DNA of 64,000 bases, taken from Ruminococcus flavefaciens AE3010. GTDB taxonomy: Bacteria > Bacillota > Clostridia > Oscillospirales > Ruminococcaceae. The DNA lies in NCBI RefSeq assembly GCF_000526795.1, contig NZ_JAGT01000001.1, forward strand, positions 1,015,001 through 1,079,000, given 5' to 3'. Both the position numbers and the translations under genes were made by a program. The notes under the pieces are model-generated. The model worked only from the letters and a program-made list of their open reading frames with translations. It was not told the origin of the DNA and made no database searches. This document shows, piece by piece, positions 26,333 to 35,734 of this stretch (within the stretch, counting starts at the first letter, position 1; the number at the start of each line of letters is the position of its first letter).

Positions 26333-27787
26333 CTATTCCCTCCTTATAATTTTGAATATAATTGGTTTAATAAAACTAGCAAAAAATTCATTTTTAGTGA
26401 TAAGCATAACAGCAAAATACCAGATCACACTGACAAATACAGTTACAATTGTAATTATCCAAGTCTTTGAAAATAGTAACTGTGAAGCAATACCAATTAA
26501 TACTATGCCAACTCCACCGCTAATAGGACCTATAAGCATATTACTAAGCTCGTCGATTTTTATCTTTCGATCAATCAAAATTAAACCACATATCATTCCA
26601 AAACACTCAGATACTGCAGTAGTTAAAGCCGCTGCGTTCAATCCAAATTTTGGAATCAAAATCAAGTTAAGTATAATATTAATACAAGCACTTATTACAG
26701 ATATTCTAAGAGATACATTCTCTCGCCCCGCTGGTATTCTAGTCATGTTTCCAATCCAGCCAGCAATAAATGAACACATCATAGCAACGCCCAGTATTCT
26801 TAAAGAAATAGTTGCATCAACATACGCTTCACCAGCAATTAATATGATAAGATGAGGCGCTATTACTTCTAAACCACATACACAAGGAATTCCCAAAACC
26901 AAAATATAGTTTAAAGCATATTTTAAAAGTCTATTAATCTCACTATAATTCTTTTGTTGAAAATGCAGAGAAAGTTTTGGCATTACAACCCAGGCAATTG
27001 ATGCAATTGTTGTATTAATTATTGTATACATCTTAACAGATGTACTATAAAGTCCAACTTCATGGTCGCCCTTGATCAATCCAAGAATAGTTATATCAGA
27101 ATTCACATAAATTGTTTGCGATAAGATCAATGAAAAGAGCAATAGGATTCGAGGAAGATGTTTTTTCGCATTCATCTTTAATGTAAACCCGGTTTTGCAA
27201 TACTTTTTTCGATAAAAAATATTTACTACATTAGCACCACTTGAAGCAACAACAGAAATCACGGCATAAATCATATAGTCTTCCGGTTTATGAATAAATA
27301 TGAACATTAAAAGCAGCGCAGCAATTTGCATACAAATCGTTCTAACAGCAATAAACTTGAAATCCTCCATCGCCGTGTTTAACCAATCAGCTCCAAGAGT
27401 GGTAAACAATACTGATGTGCTCTGAATAATAATTAACAATCGGTAATTCTCAAGCGGTCTCGCAAAAATCAAAACGATTGCTAAGGCAACATAAGCTACT
27501 AACGATGATATTATATTAATTGATAATATTTGACTTGAAATTTTACTTAATTCATTTTTGTCATATTTCACTTTTGAACATTCACGTATTGCATATGTAT
27601 TTACTCCCAAAGAAGCTACAAGAGTAACATAGCTCACTATCGAATTTCCAAAGTTAATCTTACCTACATTGTCGGTCAATAAAACTCTTGAAATATAAGG
27701 GAATGTTATTAGTGGATAAATAATACCGAAAACTGTTTTAAGTGTATTAAAAATAGTATTTTTCTTAATATTACTTACATTTTCCAT
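26333..27787 (-). CDS. Oligosaccharide flippase, Wzx/MATE-like
   Basis: 484 aa starting at the ATG at 27787 (MENVSNIKKNTIFNTLKTVF); GGGAG lies 14 nt upstream, rather far. The protein has about 12-14 hydrophobic helices and the N-terminal pattern FGIIYPLITFPYISRVLL of the polysaccharide_synt family. It should flip the lipid-linked repeat unit across the membrane. Its presence beside a WbaP-like priming enzyme indicates a Wzx/Wzy-type pathway, although no Wzy polymerase was found in the window. Confidence 0.92.
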   Translation of the reverse strand: MENVSNIKKNTIFNTLKTVFGIIYPLITFPYISRVLLTDNVGKINFGNSIVSYVTLVASLGVNTYAIRECSKVKYDKNELSKISSQILSINIISSLVAYVALAIVLIFARPLENYRLLIIIQSTSVLFTTLGADWLNTAMEDFKFIAVRTICMQIAALLLMFIFIHKPEDYMIYAVISVVASSGANVVNIFYRKKYCKTGFTLKMNAKKHLPRILLLFSLILSQTIYVNSDITILGLIKGDHEVGLYSTSVKMYTIINTTIASIAWVVMPKLSLHFQQKNYSEINRLLKYALNYILVLGIPCVCGLEVIAPHLIILIAGEAYVDATISLRILGVAMMCSFIAGWIGNMTRIPAGRENVSLRISVISACINIILNLILIPKFGLNAAALTTAVSECFGMICGLILIDRKIKIDELSNMLIGPISGGVGIVLIGIASQLLFSKTWIITIVTVFVSVIWYFAVMLITKNEFFASFIKPIIFKIIRRE

Positions 27788-27797
27788 TATATTTTTA

Positions 27798-28742
27798 TCA
27801 TCTCCCAGCAATCTTTTTTATTAGACTTTTAGCCTTGTATTTGCATTTCTGTATTTTATAATGTTTTTCAAACTGACTCCAATATGATTTGTTAATATAT
27901 TGATTCCTAATTAATTCTATTAAATTCTCGCTTTCTGAATATTTAAAATCAGAGTTATGTAATTCCCATTTAATCATCCAATCGCAAAAAAAGTTAAACA
28001 ATAAGTCCTTTTCAACAACTTCATAATCGGTAACATCAATTTCGCCTTTGCTTACATATGGCTTTAAGAAAAATAAAAAATTTTTATAGAAGATATTATA
28101 TAACCCATAGCTAAGGTTTTTGTGAGGTACACTTTGAATAATACCATATTCATAATTAATAATAACAGACTGCTTCTTTTTACTCGCAAGTTCATATACT
28201 TTTCTAACCTGCCATAATTTTTCATTACAGCCATATGTATCATCATGTAAATCAATACAATCATTTTCCCAAATTGAAAACGCACCAATCCAAGTAACCC
28301 AATGTGATGCAGATAAGACAAATTCTCTGAATGACAAAACTTCATCCGAAACGTCTTGCAACTCACCATTAGGAAATAATAGGACCGGCTTACTATCTAT
28401 ATATTTTTCAACAAACTCACATAATTTACCTAACGAATCTTTTTTTAAAAGAAGCGTATCATTATTTAGTTTTCTTAGTATTCCATTCCCCAAAGATAAA
28501 ACCAGTGGAAAATTTTCATTACCAATATTTTTTTCATTTCTATGATATATGATTGCTGGATATTTTTCCTTTAAAGATAAAATGGTATCCTTTGTTTTAT
28601 CGGTTGACGCATTGTCTGATATAACAATTTCAACTTTACCATTCTTAAATTCAGGTTGATCGACAATTGACAAAATCGTTGCTTTTAATTGTTCACAACG
28701 ATTTAAAGTTGGTATACAAATGCTAATAATTGGATTAGTCAT
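27798..28742 (-). CDS. Glycosyltransferase family 2, abequosyltransferase-like
   Basis: 314 aa. The GT-A start ISICIPTLNRCEQLKATIL and VEIVISDNASTDKTKD closely follow the RfbV (abequosyltransferase) pattern. Where most GT2 enzymes have an acidic DxD, this one reads RKLNNDTLLLKK, so only one Asp of the motif remains. Relatives transfer a 3,6-dideoxyhexose from its CDP donor, which fits the neighbouring rfbFGH genes. That substrate is inferred from similarity and context. Confidence 0.8.
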   Translation of the reverse strand: MTNPIISICIPTLNRCEQLKATILSIVDQPEFKNGKVEIVISDNASTDKTKDTILSLKEKYPAIIYHRNEKNIGNENFPLVLSLGNGILRKLNNDTLLLKKDSLGKLCEFVEKYIDSKPVLLFPNGELQDVSDEVLSFREFVLSASHWVTWIGAFSIWENDCIDLHDDTYGCNEKLWQVRKVYELASKKKQSVIINYEYGIIQSVPHKNLSYGLYNIFYKNFLFFLKPYVSKGEIDVTDYEVVEKDLLFNFFCDWMIKWELHNSDFKYSESENLIELIRNQYINKSYWSQFEKHYKIQKCKYKAKSLIKKIAGR

Positions 28743-28775
28743 AATTAACCACCTAAATACATAAAAAGTTGTTCT

Positions 28776-29396
28776 TCATTTCTTTGGAAACCATTCAAAT
28801 ATTCTTTTTATTTCTTCAATATTCTTTTTTTCAAGTGAAAGATATAAATCTTCAACATGTTCCTTTATTAGTGCTTCGTCAAGAGACTTATAATCCAAAG
28901 TATTCATAAATTTAATGGTTTCAGCATCAAATCTATATTTTATAATTTTTGCAGGAACTCCTCCGACAATTGCATATGGAGGAACATCTTTAGTTACTAC
29001 AGCACCAGCTGCAATTACAGCTCCTTGACCGATATGCACACCAGAAAGAACAGTAGCACCAAAACCTATCCAAACATCATCTTCAATTAATATATTACCT
29101 TTACTCGTTGCCTCAGCTTTTTCGCCAAGGATTTTAACCTTAAAAGGATATGTTGAAATAGTATCCATTCTATGCTCCACATCAAGTAAAAAATTCACTT
29201 CTTGAGCAATAGAACAGTATTCACCAATAATAATTTTAGAATTATTGTTGAAAGTAGTTATTCGCAAGTCACCATATGACTTTGTTCCATTGATTATACA
29301 TTCTTTTGGAAACAATATTTTAGGCTTCAAGCCTGATTTTTTATATTTAAAACGCATTTTCAACAACAATAACAAAACAGACTGTTTAATATTCAT
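28776..29396 (-). CDS. Left-handed beta-helix (hexapeptide) O-acetyltransferase
   Basis: 206 aa from the ATG at 29396 ([16 protein letters not shown]) with GAGGT upstream; a longer frame to 29510 would add a hydrophobic stretch without a ribosome binding site. Hexapeptide repeats appear as [36 protein letters not shown] and [25 protein letters not shown] has the catalytic His of CatB/WbbJ-type enzymes. It probably acetylates a sugar of the repeat unit. Confidence 0.87.
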   Translation of the reverse strand: MNIKQSVLLLLLKMRFKYKKSGLKPKILFPKECIINGTKSYGDLRITTFNNNSKIIIGEYCSIAQEVNFLLDVEHRMDTISTYPFKVKILGEKAEATSKGNILIEDDVWIGFGATVLSGVHIGQGAVIAAGAVVTKDVPPYAIVGGVPAKIIKYRFDAETIKFMNTLDYKSLDEALIKEHVEDLYLSLEKKNIEEIKRIFEWFPKK

Positions 29397-29519
29397 TCTT
29401 ACTATTACCTCTTTTTTAATGAAACCAAAAACAACGACAAAACAAATCAGCTGAAATGATAAAGACTTAAAGAACACCATAACCAATACTAATACGAGAA
29501 AAAATATCAATTAATCTAA

Positions 29520-30741
29520 TTACTTCTTTTTATAATTATTAGAAATAAGAAAATCTTGTTTTCCGTACGTAGAATATATTTGCATCGCGCGTAAAAATTC
29601 AGTATATTTTTTTATTCCTAATATTTTCTTTATACATTTAAAAAACAAGTATATAAATCTTTCTTTATTGTTAACTCCAGCCGTATTCTTCTTTTTTGCA
29701 TCAGGAATATCTGATAATAGCTTGTTCTTTGACATAATTCCATAAAACATCTTCTTCGAATTAAATGGCTCCTTGATCCTTTTTTTTTCTTTAATTGTTC
29801 TGTATAGTCTTCTATTAAGCTTAGATATTAGTTTTCCATTCGAATAAAAATTATATTTATATGGATTGTTAATAAAACTTAAAGAATTATGCTCTTTTAG
29901 ATTTTTACCATAGCATAGCAGAAGCGGTTCAATATCATGATAAGAATAAATATTACGAAAACTGTGCTCAGTTTCACCTTGTATTAGTTTTTGATAGTTA
30001 AATCCACTAAAATGCGCAAAGCATAATTTTACAAGTTCGCCTTCTTTTTGGCGAGGTTTTAAGAAATAATTATTATTCTTTATTATCACCTCATTAGAAC
30101 AATAATTCCACGGAGCATAATTATAACCACAATTAGAAATAATCTTAAGCTGATTACCTAAAAACACAGGAATATAATCAACCCATTTTTGATCGGTATA
30201 TATTCCTAAAGTTAAATCGTCATAGCAATAATCAATTAATCTGTTTGCCCACCAATCAATGAACGTCATAGATTTACTGCACGATCTGAAAGCAATAAAC
30301 CCACAATTAAACACTCCATGATTTAATATATTGGCCTCTTCCAAAACATTATCAGTATTCTCCATTCTTGAAACATGTGGGGTAACAAAAGCAATTGCAT
30401 CATCATCTAATTCATTTAAATGAGAAAAGCACATAATATCAGGATCAAAGTATATCACTTTTGAATATTTATCCATGTAATTTTTAAACGCAAAAGGTTT
30501 AATACTGGTACTATATTCCGTGACATCATACTGAAACTTCATCGATTCAACACGATTTTTGGAAATATACTTTAATAAAATATCATCTGCCAAAATACAA
30601 TCTACGTCATTCTCTTTTACTTCATCAATAATTACAATCTTAAAATCATAATCTGAATGATAATGTAAAAAAACTATCCTTTAGATTCTTAGCTAAGCCC
30701 AAATAGCTCCATGTACATATTGTAAACGCACAATTATTCAT
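29520..30741 (-). pseudogene. Glycosyltransferase with a frameshift in a 7-base homopolymer (possibly phase-variable)
   Basis: The gene should begin at the ATG at 30741 (MNNCAFTICTWSYLGLAKN), which has AGGAG upstream. The frame breaks at a run of seven T (minus strand; A at 30667-30673). With six T it would read KDSFLHYHSDYDFKIVIIDE straight into the 357-codon remainder that ends at 29520. The body contains YSKVIYFDPDIMC (a DxD-type metal motif), NHGVFNCGFIAF and CFAHFSGFN, as in GT-A enzymes of the GT8-like group. As it stands only a truncated product, or one without the first about 50 residues, can be made. It could be a dead gene, an ON/OFF slippage switch or a sequencing error in the homopolymer. 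Confidence 0.8.
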
Positions 30742-30892
30742 AATTATCTTTCTCCTTCTATCCATGCAACAATATTAATCACGCTCTAAATAAAAGAGTA
30801 ATCGGATAGCCCCCAACATACGTTTTACAGTATGCCTGAAAAATACACTTATCGCAACAATTTAAACAGGCTCTCTCGCCTTTTTGATATTT

Positions 30893-32068
30893 TCATATTA
30901 CTTCATTAAATAGCTCCAAATATCTCTCACCTATTTGTTCCCATGTATAATTCTCTTCAAAAATAGCAAACATCTTTTTAAATCGTTCTTTATAATTTCC
31001 ATTAATAGATTTAACACATGCATCAGCAAATTCTAAAGCATCATCATGTACAGGCACTGATTTCTTATCTTTGTAAATAGTTCCTTGAACTCCAACGCTC
31101 GTTGATACAATCGGAAGATCATGCCCGATTGCTTCCAGTAATTTAACTTTTACACCGCCGCCATTTTTTAATGGCAATACAACTAAATCCGCCAAATCAT
31201 AATATTTTTCAACAGAATCCACCGTCCCCGTGACAATAATGCTGTCACCAGCTAAAGCCTTAACTTCATCTGTTGGTTCTTTCCCAACTATATAAAACTT
31301 ACATGATGGCTCATTTTTTAATATCTTTGGAAATATCTCCTCATTGAACCAAGTCACTGCTTCAATATTAGGACCATAAGACATTTTCCCTACAAAAATA
31401 ATATTTTTAGTGATATGTTTTTTTATAGCATCTATTCTATTAATGTCGGCTCCAACCGGAATTAACTCAGCCTGTTCATTTGTACACATGTTTTTTCTGA
31501 TCATATATTCCATATCATCTGATGATACAAATGTAATTTTAGAAAACCTAATCTTTTGAAAAAGATTCCTCTCATATCTTTTTAATCTATATGAATCGAT
31601 AAAATAAGCAACCTTCTTCAGTGGATTTTTCTGGCTGTGTGAAATGCTTTTATAAACCTTCCACTCGATGTTGTGCTCGTTTAACACAATAGGACAAGGT
31701 ACATTAATGTTAAATAGATTAGCGCACATATGTGGAAAGTCAACATTAATTACATCTATTGCATTTTTTTCAAGACACGCATTTATATCTTTCTGCATTT
31801 CCGAAATCATTCTTGAACCTACTGTAAATGGATATCTCCATATTTTTTTTAAAGCGGTCAACCTATTCGCTCCTCTGTAATATGGATGTACTTCTTTGCA
31901 AAGTTTTCTTAATTCCTTAGCATTTTTCAATTCTTCCTGATCATCATAAGGGTAAAATAGAAAAACGTTTTCAGTTTTCGCAATCTGTTCTAATCTTTTA
32001 TATACACCGAGTCTTCCACCAGTATTAGCAGGTAATAGCGATTCTAACGTTATCCAAATAATATTCAT
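30893..32068 (-). CDS. Glycosyltransferase family 4 (GT-B)
   Basis: 391 aa from the ATG at 32068 (MNIIWITLESLLPANTGGRL) with GGAGG 4 nt upstream; the longer frame to 32140 has no such site. PIVLNEHNIEWKVYKSI, IIFVGKMSYGPNIEAV, FYIVGKEPTDEV and VKLLEAIGHDLPIVSTSVG are typical of the sugar-nucleotide-binding C-terminal domain. It should act on the cytoplasmic side in building the repeat unit. It is the first enzyme gene of the operon. The 30742-30892 gap downstream holds a small GGC/GCC hairpin and no gene. Confidence 0.9.
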   Translation of the reverse strand: MNIIWITLESLLPANTGGRLGVYKRLEQIAKTENVFLFYPYDDQEELKNAKELRKLCKEVHPYYRGANRLTALKKIWRYPFTVGSRMISEMQKDINACLEKNAIDVINVDFPHMCANLFNINVPCPIVLNEHNIEWKVYKSISHSQKNPLKKVAYFIDSYRLKRYERNLFQKIRFSKITFVSSDDMEYMIRKNMCTNEQAELIPVGADINRIDAIKKHITKNIIFVGKMSYGPNIEAVTWFNEEIFPKILKNEPSCKFYIVGKEPTDEVKALAGDSIIVTGTVDSVEKYYDLADLVVLPLKNGGGVKVKLLEAIGHDLPIVSTSVGVQGTIYKDKKSVPVHDDALEFADACVKSINGNYKERFKKMFAIFEENYTWEQIGERYLELFNEVI

Positions 32069-32166
32069 ATTTCCTCCGACAAAGATACAAGAAGTTGTTT
32101 CAGAACATACTAAGTTCATTCTTCTTTTATATATTCGCACCCTTGCTTAAACTTCATAATCGTTAA

Positions 32167-32484
32167 TCAAACTGTATGTTCCTTCATTCTCTTTTTGAAT
32201 TCAATCAAATTAAGGATTTCTCTTTGGTCTGCTTCATCAAGCTCTCCAAAGCTGCGTGCGAACATCTGAGCAGGCAATTCATTAGCTCTGCCGTTCATTA
32301 GTTCATCAACAGGGATCCGAAACAGTTCGCTGAACTTTGCAAGCTCATCAACGGACACCTTACGCCTGCCATTCTCGATTTCTACTATTGCAGTACGGTT
32401 AATACCTATAGCTTTTGAGACATTTTCCTGCGATAAATGCAATTTTTTCCTAACTTCTCTTAATCTTTCATTTAAATTTTTCAT
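32167..32484 (-). CDS. XRE-family transcriptional regulator
   Basis: 105 aa from the ATG at 32484 (MKNLNERLREVRKKLHLSQE), with GGAGGGAAAGG upstream. The helix-turn-helix is LSQENVSKAIGINRTAIVEI followed by ENGRRKVSVDELAKFSELF. It is the first gene after a very good promoter and is followed, with 98 bp between, by the polysaccharide genes, so it probably controls them and itself. A tight -35 overlap with a palindrome (32537-32551) supports autoregulation. Confidence 0.88.
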   Translation of the reverse strand: MKNLNERLREVRKKLHLSQENVSKAIGINRTAIVEIENGRRKVSVDELAKFSELFRIPVDELMNGRANELPAQMFARSFGELDEADQREILNLIEFKKRMKEHTV

Positions 32485-32521
32485 ACCTTTCCCTCCTCTC
32501 GGTATGTCTACAATTATGTAT

Positions 32522-32572
32522 ATTATACACCTTAGAGTTGGATTTGTCAACAAAAATGTTCGATTTTCCAAC
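32522..32572 (-). promoter_or_regulatory. Promoter with two operator-like palindromes upstream of the XRE gene
   Basis: On the minus strand, TTGACA (32545-32550), a 17-bp spacer and TATAAT (32522-32527): a near-consensus promoter. Two 15-bp motifs of the form GTTGnnAAATCnAAC occur at 32537-32551, covering the -35, and at 32558-32572. Both are partial palindromes (GTTG...CAAC) and are 21 bp apart, start to start, so a repressor could bind them on one face of the helix. Confidence 0.65.
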
Positions 32573-32950
32573 ATTATTTGAGTTGAGTATAAATGTGTTA
32601 TAAGTCTGCGAATCTGAAATTAGCCTGATAAACAATTTCAATAAAAAAGTCGTAACCACAATAGTTATACGTCAAATCAGAAAGTCATTGACATCTTTTA
32701 ACGTTACACAGGAATTGTTTCCGGTGGAAGTATATTTATGAGACACACAGTTATCGTTATGAAAAGCTGAGTTTTCTGAGTAGAGTGAGTATGCTATCGA
32801 GCTGCGAACTAGACATGCTAACAACGAACTGGAAATTTAAGAATATCGAAAGCTTATACATGGGTAACTAAATTTCTGTTATATACCAACTATCAACAGA
32901 AGCGACTGGCGTTATTGAACCGAACCATTTTGTACGTAAAGCACAAAAAA
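32573..32950. other. Gap without a recognised gene
   Basis: About 380 bp of AT-rich DNA between the regulator promoter and the truncated IS21-family element. No frame with a ribosome binding site and no RNA gene was recognised. Confidence 0.4.
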
Positions 32951-32954
32951 GCCC

Positions 32955-33642
32955 TGTATATGCCGACACCAAAACCGCAGCTGCACGGACTTAGAACCGC
33001 ATTATGCCGCACATAGAACCGCACCTTGCCGGAGCATTGACCGCACTTATCCTGAACCTATATAATGTTCATAGCACACAGCAATGTGTGACTTGAATAT
33101 AGGAGGTTCGGATATGACGAACTATCGAAAAATATTGGAGATGTACTCTAAGGGCTTCAGCCAGAGGAGCATTGAAACAAACGTCCACAGTTCACATCAA
33201 ACCGTTAAAGCGGCTCTTGACCGTGCGGAGGAACTGAACATTTCTTGGCCACTCGATGACGGTGTGACAAATGAAATGCTGGACGAGTTGTTTTATGGCA
33301 CACGTAACAAAGGCATTAACAATTATGCTGCTATCGACTACGCCTACATCCACAAAGAGCTTTCCAAGAAAGGTGTTACTCTAACTTTGCTATGGAATGA
33401 ATACTGTGAGCGTGCATATGCAAACGGTGAAATACCATATATGAGTACTCAGTTCGCTGACAAGTACCGCCGCTGGGCTCGTGTGACAAAGGCGGCTATG
33501 CGTGTTACTCATAAGCCGGGAGATGCTATGCAGGTGGACTGGGCTGGTGGAACTATCCCATACTATGACTCTGTAACCGGTGATGAATACAAAGCATGCC
33601 CCTGTGCAGGATTGCAGAACATTGGTCTGAATGAATAATGAA
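32955..33642 (+). mobile_element. Truncated IS21-family element
   Basis: The left part has four spaced copies of an AACCGCA/GACCGCA-type motif (about 32980-33050), which resemble the multiple transposase-binding repeats at IS21 ends. Then come a TATAAT and an istA gene cut after about 160 codons. istB and the right end are missing. The outer left boundary is only approximate. The element stops at or just before an IS256-family element. Confidence 0.65.
33114..33638 (+). pseudogene. istA: istA transposase, N-terminal fragment
   Basis: 174 codons from the ATG at 33114, with AGGAGG 9 nt upstream. The HTH is EMYSKGFSQRSIETNVHSSH and the first catalytic Asp of the DDE core is in GDAMQVDWAGG. IstA homology ends near YKA at about 33595; the last codons (CPCAGLQNIGLNE) do not fit IstA, so the junction with foreign sequence lies there. 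A full IstA is about 400-500 aa. Confidence 0.8.
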
Positions 33643-35087
33643 GTCTATCCTAAAATTTGTGTAAACCTCTGAAGTAGTGTATAATAGAAGAGACATTACT
33701 TCGGAGGTTTTAATTATGAGCAGAAGGCGAAGAAATGAAACAGAAGAACAGCGTGCAAGAAGAGAGCTGATAAGCGATTTTCTTTCGGCAGCAAATATTC
33801 AGAGCATGGATGATATTCAGGAATTATTCAAAGAAGCGCTTGCCGGGTTTATGGAAGGAAGCCTTAAATCAGAGCTTGATTCTGAACTCGGATACGAGCC
33901 GTATGACGTTAAGAACAAAGAAACCGCTAACAGCCGCAACGGTCACAGCAAGAAAACTTTGCGTACCAGTATGGGTAAGGTGGATATCGAAGTGCCTCGG
34001 GACAGAAACGGTGAATTTGCGCCTAAGATACTGCCCAAGAATCAGACAAGCATATCTCAGGATATGGAGAACAAGATCATCTCCATGTACGCAAAAGGTA
34101 TGTCTACGTCCGATATTGAGGATCATATCCGTGATATTTACGGTCTGGAAATATCCGATACTACCGTCAGTCGTATTACAGACAAGGTTCTCCCTGTAGC
34201 AAAAGAATGGCAGCAAAGACCGCTTGAGAGCGTCTATGCAGTCGTATTTCTTGACGCCATCCACTATCACGTCCGCAGCGAGGGACAGATCATCAAGAAG
34301 GCTGTATACATAGCCATAGGAGTTAATTTGGACGGCAGGAAGAACGTTCTCGGTATGTGGGTAGGAGAAAATGAAAGCGCTAAGTTCTGGGCAGGCGTAC
34401 TTAACAGCCTTCGTAACAGAGGAGTAGATGATATTCTCATTGCCTGCACTGATAACCTCACTGGCTTCTCTCAGGCGATAGAGGCAGTATTCCCGAAAAC
34501 CGATATCCAGAACTGCATCATACATCAACTCAGAAATTCCAGCAAATACGTCTCCTACAAGGATATCAAGGCACTTATGGCTGATCTTAAGAAGGTCTAT
34601 ACTGCCGCAACAGAGGAAGCTGCTCTGGACGCTCTTGACTCCTTTGCTGCTGCCTGGGACAGCAAATATCCCAAGATCTCAAAGTCGTGGTACGAAAACT
34701 GGCCTAATCTCAGCACTTACTTCAAGTTCCCACAGGAGCTTAGGAAGCTGATCTATACCACAAATACCATAGAGGGCTTTAATCGTCAACTGAAGAAAGT
34801 AACTAAAGCAAAGTCCGTATTTCCAACCGATGACAGCCTTTTCAAGATGCTGTATCTGGCTATGAAGGATATCACGAAAAAGTGGACAGGTCGCCGTCAG
34901 GATTGGAGTCGAATTTACGCTCAGCTCGTAATCTACTACGGCGACAGGATACCCGAATAACAATTTCATCTTGACAATCAAATAATCATGTGCTAATATG
35001 CAGATAAGACCGACTGCTTTCACAATCGGTCTCATCATATACTCTTTTATTGCACTATTTCTCGTTTACACAGAATTTGGGATTGAC
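33643..35087 (+). mobile_element. IS256-family insertion sequence
   Basis: The 24-bp terminal inverted repeats start GTCTATCCTAAAATTTGTG on the left (33643) and, read inward, GTCAATCCCAAATTCTGTG on the right (35087); about 20 of 24 positions match. One complete transposase gene lies inside. The 8 bp next to each end (ATAATGAA and TCACTCCT) do not match, so the usual 8-9 bp target duplication is absent and the neighbourhood was rearranged after insertion. Confidence 0.85.
33716..34960 (+). CDS. IS256-family (Mutator-type) transposase
   Basis: 414 aa from the ATG at 33716 (MSRRRRNETEEQRARRELIS), with CGGAGG upstream. The DDE residues lie in VVFLDAIHYHVRSEGQ, IACTDNLTGFSQAIEAVFPK and TNTIEGFNRQLKK. 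ISMYAKGMSTSDIEDHI is the conserved N-terminal DNA-binding part. The gene is full length with no frameshift, so the element may be active. Confidence 0.95.
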   Translation: MSRRRRNETEEQRARRELISDFLSAANIQSMDDIQELFKEALAGFMEGSLKSELDSELGYEPYDVKNKETANSRNGHSKKTLRTSMGKVDIEVPRDRNGEFAPKILPKNQTSISQDMENKIISMYAKGMSTSDIEDHIRDIYGLEISDTTVSRITDKVLPVAKEWQQRPLESVYAVVFLDAIHYHVRSEGQIIKKAVYIAIGVNLDGRKNVLGMWVGENESAKFWAGVLNSLRNRGVDDILIACTDNLTGFSQAIEAVFPKTDIQNCIIHQLRNSSKYVSYKDIKALMADLKKVYTAATEEAALDALDSFAAAWDSKYPKISKSWYENWPNLSTYFKFPQELRKLIYTTNTIEGFNRQLKKVTKAKSVFPTDDSLFKMLYLAMKDITKKWTGRRQDWSRIYAQLVIYYGDRIPE

Positions 35088-35275
35088 TCACTCCTACTGA
35101 AGAACTTCCTAAATTAGCAGCATCTTATGGAATGATGTAAATCCACATTTCTTTGAAATATATCGTAGATATTGTCATAATTAATCATAATTATTTCATC
35201 TATTATCACAGTGAATTATTCTCTGTCAATGTGCTATAATAAACATATATTAATAACCATGGGAGTGAACTTTAT

Positions 35276-35503
35276 ATGAACACACAGAGAGATATTAACC
35301 TTACGTTTATTGAATCAAAAGGCTTTGACGTATATACCATCGATGGTTTGTATGAAGCTCTCAAATGGCTAAAATCTGTTGATGCCGATAATCTCTTGTA
35401 TGGAGCCCCCTCTGGAAACGAATTCGATATCATGGTCGGAGAAATGCGAAGACCTATGCTTATTAGCTCAGTAGAAACTGCAATTAAAGAGCTTAGCAAA
35501 TAG
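35276..35503 (+). CDS. Small protein of unknown function
   Basis: 75 aa from the ATG at 35276 (MNTQRDINLTFIESKGFDVY), with GGGAGTG upstream and an extended -10 (TGCTATAAT, 35232-35240). It is soluble and acidic and has no recognised domain; DGLYEALKWLKSVDAD and EFDIMVGEMRRPMLI suggest a small alpha/beta protein. It ends about 130 bp before a perfect terminator. Between the IS256 end and this gene the frame LTPTEELPKLAASYGMM looks like the tail of a lost gene. Confidence 0.65.
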   Translation: MNTQRDINLTFIESKGFDVYTIDGLYEALKWLKSVDADNLLYGAPSGNEFDIMVGEMRRPMLISSVETAIKELSK

Positions 35504-35632
35504 TACAAAATGAGATCCTCGATGAGCCATTCCATCAGCTCCTTCCGGCTATTTTCACCTCGGAACTATTATACTGCCTTTTCATTTTGGTGTGAAGAGC
35601 TATGCATGGTTGGCGCTTACTATAAATTAGCA

Positions 35633-35660
35633 ATCCCCGAGTCGAAGCTCGGGGATGTTT
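35633..35660 (+). terminator. Intrinsic terminator
   Basis: ATCCCCGAG, loop TCGAAG, CTCGGGGAT (35633-35656), then GTTTTG. Confidence 0.85.
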
Positions 35661-35734
35661 TGCTTATAAGTGTGATGTTTTCAAGCATTTATGATACAAG
35701 CACTCATGATGCCCATATTTCCTAAAACGCATAT

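Noticed and set aside
33869..34528. Minus-strand frame of 219 codons inside the IS256-family element
   Set aside because: It is antisense to conserved DDE-core residues of the transposase; no start signals.
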